From Labilithrix luteola (GTDB taxonomy: Bacteria > Myxococcota_A > Polyangia > Polyangiales > Polyangiaceae), in contig JAMFST010000941.1 of assembly GCA_026225435.1 (NCBI GenBank), forward strand, positions 1-12,745: a DNA stretch of 12,745 nucleotides, in the 5' to 3' direction. The translations under genes and the position numbers were made by a program. Below the pieces are notes generated by a model, which saw only the letters and a list, made by a program, of their open reading frames with translations, was not told the DNA's origin and did no database searches. This document shows, piece by piece, positions 8,573 through 12,745 of the stretch. Numbering within the stretch: position 1 is the stretch's first letter; each line of letters opens with the position of its first letter.

Positions 8573-8952
8573 GGGGAGGCTCTTCCTTTTGCGGGTCGAA
8601 GCGAACGAGGTTTGCCGCTCGCGGGGCGAGGCGCATAACGACCCCCGCCGAGGGCGGCGGTGATCTGATCGGCAGTCTGTCGCAGGGGCGGCATGCATTC
8701 TTCGATGATCTGGTCCATCGACCGTGCGGCCGTCCCGCACGACAGCGAGAGCGCCGCCACCACGACTCCGCTGGCATCGCGAATGGGCGCCGCGACCGAC
8801 CGGCGGCCGATCTCGAGCTCCTGATCCACCGCGGCCCAGCCGCGGGTTCGTACCGTCTGGAGCCGCGCGCGCAGCGCCTCTTCGGTGGTCAGGGTGCGCT
8901 CGGTGAGCGCGTTCAGGCGCGCGCGAGAGAAGTACTCGGTCACCACCACGCC
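8569..8952 (-). pseudogene. IclR-family regulator, C-terminal effector-domain fragment lacking the HTH
   Basis: About 126 residues match the second half of the IclR effector-binding domain: LNALTERTLTTEEALRARL, then RGWAAVDQELEIGRRSVAAP and IRDASGVVVAALSLS, then the closing helix. A normal IclR protein has about 250 residues and begins with a winged helix-turn-helix. Here everything before the effector-domain half is missing. Upstream, the frame meets a stop at 8977-8979, inside the divergent enolase gene. The run of GTG codons at 8941-8949 is the only possible start and is not a natural one. It overlaps the cyclase start by ATGA, as in an intact regulator-enzyme pair. The truncation coincides with the 5' end of the enolase gene, consistent with a deletion that removed the HTH region and the divergent promoter. 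Confidence 0.75.
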
Positions 8953-8954
8953 CA

Positions 8955-10247
8955 GTGACGACGCCGAAGAGTGCGCTCACGATCGAGACGCAGTTGCTCG
9001 AAATTCCCTTGGTGCGACCGCACCGGTTCTCCGTCCTCACCATCCGCACGCAAGGCATCTTGCTGGTGCGCGTGCGCACGGCCGATGGCACCGAAGGGAT
9101 CGGCGAAGGGGTGGTCCCCGGAGGTCCCTGGTGGGGTGGTGAGTCGATCGAGGGAATCAGCGTGATGGTGGAGCGGTATCTCGCGCCGCTCCTCGTCGGC
9201 GACGCCGCGCGCGTCGACTACCTCGCGCAGCGCATGAACAAGCTCGTCGCCGGAGCCCCGTTCGCCAAAGCGGCGCTCGAGATGGCGTTGTGGGACGCCC
9301 GCGGCAAGAGCCTCGGAGTGCCGCTCTACCAGCTCCTTGGCGGCGCGCACCGCACCCGTTTGCCCGTGACCTGGGCGCTCGGCGCCGACTCGGTCGAAGT
9401 GGTCACCCGGGAGGCGTTCGAGAAGCTAGACCGCGGCCAGCACTTCGCCTTCAAGCTGAAGATGGGCGCGCTCGACCCGAGCGAAGACGTGGCGCGGGTG
9501 CGGTCGATCGCCAAAGCGCTGGTCGCCAAGGCGACGCTGTCGGTCGATCTCAACGGATCGTGGGACGAGCTGACCGCCATGCGCTGGCTACCCGCGCTCG
9601 AGGACGCGGGCATCTCGCTGATCGAGCAACCCGTCGCCGCCTGGAATCTCCCGGCGATGACCAAGCTCGCCGAGCAACTTCACGTCCCCATCATGGCCGA
9701 CGAGAGCCTGCGGACCCCTCAGGACGCGGTGGCGCTGGCGTCGCGTCGCGCGGCCGGTGTATTCGCGCAGAAGCTGGCTAAGAGTGGTGGCGTCGGTGCC
9801 GTCGGACGCATCGGCGTCATCGCCGAGGCGCACGGCATTCCCTGTTACGGCGGGACGACCATCGAGAGCTCGATCGGCACCGCCGCCGCGGTCCACACGT
9901 TTTGTGCCTCTGCGTCGCTGACCGCGGGCACGGAGCTCTTCGGTCCGCTGCTACTCGCGGACGATCTGACGGAGACGCCTGTTCACTACGACGCAGGCCA
10001 CGTGCACCTGCCTGACGGACCGGGGCTCGGCATCGTGCTCGACGAGGCGAAGGTCGCCCGCTACACGCGCGAGCGAGCACGGCCGGGGTCTGTCAGCCCG
10101 TTGAATGGTCCGCTGAACGGTCCACGAGCTCGCTGCACGGCTGTTTTACGGAGCGGGAGACGGGATTCGAACCCGCGACATCAAGCTTGGGAAGCTTGCA
10201 CTCTACCAACTGAGTTACTCCCGCTTACGGAGCGGGGCACACCTTAG
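8955..10247 (+). CDS. Muconate-cycloisomerase-type enolase-superfamily enzyme; stop codon displaced
   Basis: An enolase-superfamily enzyme of the muconate lactonizing (MLE) subgroup, which converts cis,cis-muconate or a relative to a muconolactone in the beta-ketoadipate pathway. Catalytic residues visible are Lys167 and Lys169 (FKLKMG), metal ligands Asp198 (SVDLNGSW), Glu224 (IEQP) and Asp249 (ADES), a second-face lysine at 273/276 (QKLAKSGG), and Glu327 in GTELFGP. The family normally ends near residue 370-375, here after LDEAKVARYTRE, but there is no stop. The frame adds about 55 residues, through a tandem repeat and then antisense through a tRNA gene, ending at the TGA at 10245. The GTG at 8955 has no ribosome site. 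The N-terminus (SALTIETQLLEIPLVRPHRF) is otherwise normal, so the enzyme core is complete although its expression signals look lost. Substrate could differ from muconate. Confidence 0.85.
   Translation: MTTPKSALTIETQLLEIPLVRPHRFSVLTIRTQGILLVRVRTADGTEGIGEGVVPGGPWWGGESIEGISVMVERYLAPLLVGDAARVDYLAQRMNKLVAGAPFAKAALEMALWDARGKSLGVPLYQLLGGAHRTRLPVTWALGADSVEVVTREAFEKLDRGQHFAFKLKMGALDPSEDVARVRSIAKALVAKATLSVDLNGSWDELTAMRWLPALEDAGISLIEQPVAAWNLPAMTKLAEQLHVPIMADESLRTPQDAVALASRRAAGVFAQKLAKSGGVGAVGRIGVIAEAHGIPCYGGTTIESSIGTAAAVHTFCASASLTAGTELFGPLLLADDLTETPVHYDAGHVHLPDGPGLGIVLDEAKVARYTRERARPGSVSPLNGPLNGPRARCTAVLRSGRRDSNPRHQAWEACTLPTELLPLTERGTP
10098..10121. repeat. Two-copy 12-base tandem repeat
   Basis: CCGTTGAATGGT is followed directly by CCGCTGAACGGT, differing at two positions, and then CC. 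In the enolase frame it encodes PLNGPLNG. It lies just after the point where the enzyme should end and before the tRNA gene, so it is probably intergenic DNA that is not selected as protein. Confidence 0.6.
10146..10236. repeat. 12-base perfect direct repeat flanking the tRNA gene
   Basis: TTACGGAGCGGG occurs at 10146-10157 and again at 10225-10236, 79 bases apart. The left copy includes the last six bases of the tRNA acceptor stem plus its downstream flank; the right copy abuts the tRNA 5' end. Read on the minus strand, the right copy looks like the 3' end of another tRNA of the same kind just before this one. A shrunken tandem tRNA array or an old insertion scar would both explain it. Confidence 0.7.
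10152..10224 (-). tRNA. tRNA-Gly, anticodon CCC
   Basis: On the minus strand the sequence folds as a complete tRNA. The acceptor stem is GCGGGAG/CTCCCGC, the D arm ACTC...GAGT with loop AGTTGGTA, and the anticodon stem CAAGC/GCTTG with loop TTCCCAA, giving anticodon CCC (reads GGG). The variable region is five bases and the T arm is GCGGG TTCGAAT CCCGT. The discriminator is T and CCA is not encoded. The gene is wholly antisense to the 3' extension of the enolase reading frame. Confidence 0.95.
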
Positions 10248-10269
10248 CCAATGACGGACTCGAGGGGAA
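10241..10269 (-). promoter_or_regulatory. Possible promoter of the tRNA-Gly gene
   Basis: Reading the minus strand, TTCCCC (10269-10264) is separated by 17 bases from TAAGGT (10246-10241). This would start transcription about ten bases before the mature tRNA end at 10224. The -35 element is poor, so the call is tentative. Confidence 0.35.
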
Positions 10270-10328
10270 GAGGATGCGCACCACCAGGGCGAGCCAGCCG
10301 GCTCTTCCGTGCGGTAGACTGCCGGGTC

Positions 10329-11267
10329 ATGAGTGGCTCTTCGTCCTTTGCTCGCGCCTTGATCGCTTGCGCCGCTGCGGTGGCGCTCTTTCCCCTCGGT
10401 TCCGTCGGCTGCTCCAACGACGACTCCGGCGGCTCCGCCAGCGTGTCCGGCACGGTGCCGCTGCCGAGCGGGGTGACCGTGGTGGCCGGCAGCACGGACG
10501 TCACGCCGGGCGCCTACGGCTCGCTCAAGATGACGGTCAACGGCGAGGCCCGCACCTACGGGCTCTTCGTCCCCGCGACGTACACCAAGGGGACGGCGCT
10601 CCCGCTGGTCTTCGGGTTCCATGGCGACGGGGGGAACGGCGCAGGGTTCCGCAGCTCGTTCCCCATCGAGGCGGTGGCCAAGGGGGCAGCGCTCTTCGTC
10701 TACCCGGACGGCACCAACGACAACGACGGGCACTCCTTCGACCAGGACGACGACCCGCCGAAGAACCACGACGTGGACTTCTTCGACGCGATGCTCTCCA
10801 CGCTGACCAGCGCCTACAGCGTCGATACCAGCCGGGTGTACATCACCGGGATGAGCGGCGGCGCCTACTTCACCAACCAGCTGGCGCGCTGGCGGCAGAG
10901 CGTGGTCTGGGGGAACGCGCCGCAGTCGGGTGGCGGGCCGTTCGGCAACGGGGACGCGGACTTCGACGGCAGCGGCAACCTCACCACCACCGGCGCGGTC
11001 CCCTCGCTCATCATCCACGGCAACGCCGACACCACCGTCGACATCAGCGAAGGGGAGAAGAGCCTCACCTACTGGGGCGGCGTGAACGGCTGCACCGGCG
11101 TCACGCCGACGAGCGGCAGCGCCTACGGCACCTCGCCCTGTCTCCTCGAGCCGAGCTGCAGCTCGCCGGTGGTGTGGTGCGAGATCCCGGGGATGAACCA
11201 CACCATCTGGACCGACGCGCCGACGGCCATCTGGAGCTTCTTCAGCTCGCTGCAGGGGAAGCGCTGA
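10329..11267 (+). CDS. Secreted lipoprotein esterase, LpqC/PHB-depolymerase family (second copy)
   Basis: A 312-residue exported alpha/beta hydrolase. The N-terminal signal (residues 1-27, hydrophobic LIACAAAVALFPLG) ends at Cys28 in SVGCSND, a slightly atypical lipobox. The catalytic elements are unusually clear: oxyanion region GFHGDGGNG (96-104), nucleophile Ser176 in TGMSGGAYF, acid Asp234 in IIHGNADTTVD, and His291 in PGMNHTIW. Four Cys (255, 271, 277, 284) probably pair. Length and motif order are those of an intact family member. It lacks the long Ala/Asp linker of the esterase at 5879-6961. The ATG at 10329 lies about nine bases after a TAGACT (10315-10320) that could be a -10 box, so the message may be almost leaderless. 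Substrate is likely a polyester or aryl ester, but unproven. Confidence 0.88.
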   Translation: MSGSSSFARALIACAAAVALFPLGSVGCSNDDSGGSASVSGTVPLPSGVTVVAGSTDVTPGAYGSLKMTVNGEARTYGLFVPATYTKGTALPLVFGFHGDGGNGAGFRSSFPIEAVAKGAALFVYPDGTNDNDGHSFDQDDDPPKNHDVDFFDAMLSTLTSAYSVDTSRVYITGMSGGAYFTNQLARWRQSVVWGNAPQSGGGPFGNGDADFDGSGNLTTTGAVPSLIIHGNADTTVDISEGEKSLTYWGGVNGCTGVTPTSGSAYGTSPCLLEPSCSSPVVWCEIPGMNHTIWTDAPTAIWSFFSSLQGKR

Positions 11268-11409
11268 TCGCCGGGGTGCCCTTCACGAGCGCGTCGACGA
11301 AGCGCTTCACCCGCGACGAGAGGTGGCGGTTGCTCGCGTAGACGACGCGCATGTCGGTGCGGTTGACGATCCATGCCGGCAGGACGGGCACGAGGAGCCC
11401 GCGGCCGGA
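11242..11409 (-). pseudogene. LysR-family regulator, C-terminal fragment
   Basis: The minus strand reads GLLVPVLPAWIVNRTDMRVV and then YASNRHLSSRVKRFVDALVKG to a TGA at 11244-11242. This is the pattern of the last 45-50 residues of a LysR substrate-binding domain (LVPVLPxW, Y.S.RHLS..V..FVD.L). Upstream the frame meets a stop at 11410-11412 and no start codon or helix-turn-helix is present. The fragment's end overlaps the last 26 bases of the esterase gene tail to tail. It abuts, head to head, a fragment of a dehydrogenase at 11403. Assigned by recalled pattern; short, so moderate confidence. Confidence 0.6.
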
Positions 11410-11549
11410 TCATCGCGCTGGCCCGCTCCGGGCAGCTCGACCTCGCACAGTTCGCCGTCGCCGAGTTTCCCCTCGACCGGGTCGACGAGGCGGTCGAGCA
11501 CTCGGCGGAGCACAGCGGCCCCTTTCATCTCACGGTGCTGCGTCCGTGA
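11403..11549 (+). pseudogene. Zinc-type alcohol dehydrogenase (MDR family), C-terminal fragment
   Basis: From 11412 the plus strand reads IALARSGQLDLAQFAVAEFP, then LDRVDEAVEHSAEHSGPFHL and TVLRP to the TGA at 11547-11549. The pattern (helix with A.SG.LDL, then FPLD.V.EAV, then a final strand) is the C-terminal end of medium-chain zinc alcohol dehydrogenases. The catalytic zinc site, structural zinc site and Rossmann fold, about 300 residues, are absent, and no start or ribosome site precedes it. Together with the LysR fragment it looks like what is left of a divergent regulator/dehydrogenase pair after a deletion through both 5' ends. Confidence 0.6.
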
Positions 11550-11560
11550 GCGCGTGCACG

Positions 11561-11603
11561 AAATAAAAAAACGACCCGGGTGGAGCTTGTCCCCCCGGGT
11601 CGT
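11561..11603 (-). terminator. Strong intrinsic terminator, minus strand
   Basis: A perfect 10-base-pair stem (ACGACCCGGG at 11571-11580 with its complement at 11594-11603) and a 13-base loop are followed, on the minus strand, by a T tract (TTTTTT then ATTT, 11570-11561). It is the clearest Rho-independent terminator in the window and ends some minus-strand transcript that begins between here and about 12060. Confidence 0.85.
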
Positions 11604-12066
11604 CGGTACTTGGCCCCGTACAGTCAGGGCAGGCCGGTGGCCGTACTTCCTTACAAACGTACGGCTCTTACGACGACGGCCCTTCCGAACGAAGGCCACT
11701 GGTACTCTGCATGATCTTTTATCCTCCTCCGGACGTGCCGGCACCCGGGGGTCGGAGCTTGAACAGCGGGCTCCGCCGAGCGGGCGTTTCTGCTAGCGGC
11801 CGCGTACACACCGAGGAAACAGGCGGGCTGCGAACAACGAACAGCGTGCAGCAGGACTGCGTTCGGCGCAAAAGGGACCGTCGGGCCAAGCGTGACTGAG
11901 GATCAGCTGCCCATTGTCTCGTCGTGCTCGCTTGGGGTGCTCCCCCGCCGGACCGTTCCGGGAATGTCCAGAGCGCGACACCTGCACTCACAGTAACACC
12001 CGGTGGCGAAAGCGCTTCCCGGCGGCGTGCAAATGTAGAGGAGGTTCTCCTACCGAGTACGCATCG
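11604..12066. other. Gene-poor stretch rich in inverted repeats
   Basis: No reading frame in this interval looks like a protein of this organism. Besides the two hairpins at 11640-11697 it holds a 7-base inverted repeat CCAAGCG/CGCTTGG (11886-11892, 11929-11935) enclosing CTGA-GGA-TCAG. It also holds a hairpin at 11838-11865 (CGAAC/GTTCG outside GCAG/CTGC), another at 11950-11969 (GGAC/GTCC outside TTC/GAA), and one at 12035-12053. Base composition is visibly less GC-rich than the flanking genes. It might contain one or more structured RNAs. Confidence 0.4.
11668..11712 (-). CDS. Possible 14-residue peptide behind a very strong ribosome site
   Basis: An ATG at 11712 follows GGAGGAGGA with nine bases between, the best Shine-Dalgarno in the window. 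It opens MQSTSGLRSEGPSS and stops with TAA at 11670-11668. The frame ends inside the region of hairpins that leads to the terminator. It could be a leader peptide, or the ribosome site may belong to a longer gene whose frame has been broken. The next frame is open, very basic (VRKGRRRKSRTFVRKYG), and continues through the terminator. No family recognised. Confidence 0.3.
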   Translation of the reverse strand: MQSTSGLRSEGPSS

Positions 12067-12642
12067 TCACTCGGCGCTCGCGTCCGGTGCGGCGGTCTGC
12101 GTCGCGGTGATCGCGTAGCTGAGGGTGCAGGGGAGCGTCGCGTAGGTGCCACCGTTCTGCGTGAGCTGATCGGCGCAATTGCCGCTGGCCGTGGAGAACG
12201 CGTAGGTCAAGGTGCCGGTGAGCCCGGTGATGGGACTCCCGCTGGTCGTGCCGGTGAGGGTGTCCACGCGCTGCATGGTGCAGCCGCCGTTGCCGGCGTC
12301 GTCGGGCGGGTCCTCCTCCTCCGACGAGGTGGAGGTGAGCGTGACGTTGCCGGCGCCGTCGAGCGATCCCTCGACGGGGACGTCGTTCTGCACCCAGTAG
12401 AAGACGCCCGGGTCGTCGGCCAGCTTCACCGAGAAGGTCCAGGGGTCCGGCGCCACCAGACAGTTGTTCGTTTGTACATGGCCGACGACGGCGAACGTCC
12501 CCAGCGAGGTGCCGGGGTCGTACGGGCTCTTGCCGATGCAGCTGGCGGTCACGGCGGCGGCGGCGCCGACGGCAAGCGCCAGCGCGACCGAGGCGGCGAC
12601 GGTGAGACGGGGGTTCGAGGCGACCGGCGTGCTGCGGCGCAT
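12067..12642 (-). CDS. Putative lipoprotein of unknown function
   Basis: A 191-residue exported protein. The N-terminus has RR, then a hydrophobic Ala-rich stretch (VAASVALALAVGAAAAV) and Cys35 in TASC, a slightly loose lipobox. The mature part is Thr/Ser/Gly-rich, predicted beta-rich, with Cys at 60 and several later (NGGC, GNC, LPC), and an acidic patch SSEEEDPPDDAG. No catalytic motif is visible and I do not recognise the family. The ATG at 12642 is the only start that gives a complete signal peptide; the ribosome site is weak. A head-to-head gene may begin at 12726. Confidence 0.7.
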   Translation of the reverse strand: MRRSTPVASNPRLTVAASVALALAVGAAAAVTASCIGKSPYDPGTSLGTFAVVGHVQTNNCLVAPDPWTFSVKLADDPGVFYWVQNDVPVEGSLDGAGNVTLTSTSSEEEDPPDDAGNGGCTMQRVDTLTGTTSGSPITGLTGTLTYAFSTASGNCADQLTQNGGTYATLPCTLSYAITATQTAAPDASAE

Positions 12643-12688
12643 GCGATGGCTACTAGCGAGCGGGGCGACGCACGGCCAAGTTCGCGCC

Positions 12689-12718
12689 TTGCCCGTCGCG
12701 CGCGCTTCCCTCTATCGT
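12689..12718 (+). promoter_or_regulatory. Possible sigma-70-type promoter for a leaderless gene at 12726
   Basis: TTGCCC (12689-12694) and TATCGT (12713-12718) are 18 bases apart. The expected transcription start falls at 12725-12726, exactly on a GTG. Leaderless messages are common in GC-rich bacteria. The elements match the consensus only in part. Confidence 0.35.
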
Positions 12719-12725
12719 CGGCGCC

Positions 12726-12745
12726 GTGAGCTGGACGGCCTGGGA
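12726..12745 (+). CDS. Possible start of a gene running off the window
   Basis: GTG AGC TGG ACG GCC TGG (MSWTAW...) opens at the predicted transcription start and continues to the window end. Only six full codons are visible, so the product cannot be named. It is head to head with the lipoprotein gene at 12642, 83 bases away. Confidence 0.3.

Larger units (their letters stand above)
11561..11730 (-). ncRNA. Candidate structured transcript ending at the terminator
   Basis: Between the Shine-Dalgarno-like GGAGGAGGA (11730-11722) and the terminator, the minus strand holds two more good hairpins. One is GGC(C)CTTC/GAAGGCC with a five-base loop at 11678-11697. The other is a perfect seven-base-pair stem GCCGTAC/GTACGGC with a 12-base loop at 11640-11665. 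GTAC-containing segments recur (also near 11606 and 11628) and could form alternative pairings. The codon third positions do not look like the neighbouring genes. A small RNA or a leader region would fit. I do not recognise a known RNA family, and no convincing promoter was found. Confidence 0.35.

Noticed and set aside
10150..10230. Conserved-looking peptide RRDSNPRHQAW in the enolase tail
   Set aside because: It is the antisense translation of the tRNA-Gly T arm and anticodon arm, a known annotation artefact, and not a protein motif.
11604..11700. Basic peptide frame with VRKGRRRKSRTFVRKYG resembling a ribosomal protein
   Set aside because: It has no start codon with a ribosome site in its own frame, runs straight through the terminator hairpin and T tract, and matches no ribosomal protein I can recall.
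11790..11804. Restriction-site-like GCTAGCGGCCGC suggesting vector sequence
   Set aside because: Such sites are expected in GC-rich DNA and no cloning-vector sequence flanks them.
11560..12060. tmRNA, RNase P RNA, SRP RNA or 6S RNA
   Set aside because: The diagnostic conserved segments of these RNAs could not be found on either strand.

Overview
The window is GC-rich bacterial DNA with very dense genes. It encodes several lipoproteins with Ala/Asp/Gly- or Thr-rich linkers behind the lipobox, two secreted LpqC/PHB-depolymerase-type esterases, a SprT-like metalloprotease with a DUF2786 segment, and a V4R/HNOB-like small protein. This mix and the codon usage suggest a myxobacterium, probably of the Polyangia type. 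That is inference; there is no rRNA or other phylogenetic marker to confirm it.

Layout. (1) 1-1381, plus strand: the 3' part of an AraC-family regulator, a PaaI-like hotdog thioesterase joined to it by an ATGA overlap, and, by a second ATGA overlap, a collapsed remnant of a TesB-like acyl-CoA thioesterase. (2) 4987-1388, minus strand: a probable operon of a SprT-like protease, an O6-alkylguanine-DNA alkyltransferase fused to an AlkA-type glycosylase (GTGA overlap with the protease), and an NCS1 nucleobase permease that lacks about 70 internal residues. (3) 5051-7638, plus strand: an unknown lipoprotein, a lipoprotein esterase and a V4R-like protein. (4) 8952-7691, minus strand: the C-terminal half of an IclR regulator, coupled by ATGA to a cyclase-family hydrolase that carries an internal out-of-frame patch. 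Divergent from these, on the plus strand from 8955, is a muconate-cycloisomerase-type enolase. Its frame has no stop at the expected place and runs antisense through a tRNA-Gly(CCC) gene. (5) 10329-11267, plus strand: a second lipoprotein esterase. (6) 11242-11549: the C-terminal end of a LysR regulator (minus) abutting the C-terminal end of a zinc-type alcohol dehydrogenase (plus). (7) 11550-12066: about 500 bases without a convincing gene but rich in inverted repeats, with a strong intrinsic terminator on the minus strand and a 14-codon reading frame behind a very good Shine-Dalgarno. (8) 12642-12067, minus strand: another lipoprotein. At 12726 a possible leaderless gene begins and runs off the end.

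The DNA-repair operon is the most coherent functional unit: direct alkyl-group reversal, alkylated-base excision and a protease of the type that cuts protein off DNA, with start and stop codons overlapping. The IclR/cyclase/muconate-cycloisomerase group looks like a small aromatic-catabolism locus.

The most striking feature is not a gene. At five places the sequence passes abruptly from one part of a conserved gene to a distant part of the same or a neighbouring gene: TesB remnant, NCS1 permease, cyclase, IclR/enolase boundary and LysR/ADH boundary. Either this stretch has suffered repeated internal deletions or the assembly has collapsed at several points. The sequence alone cannot decide which.
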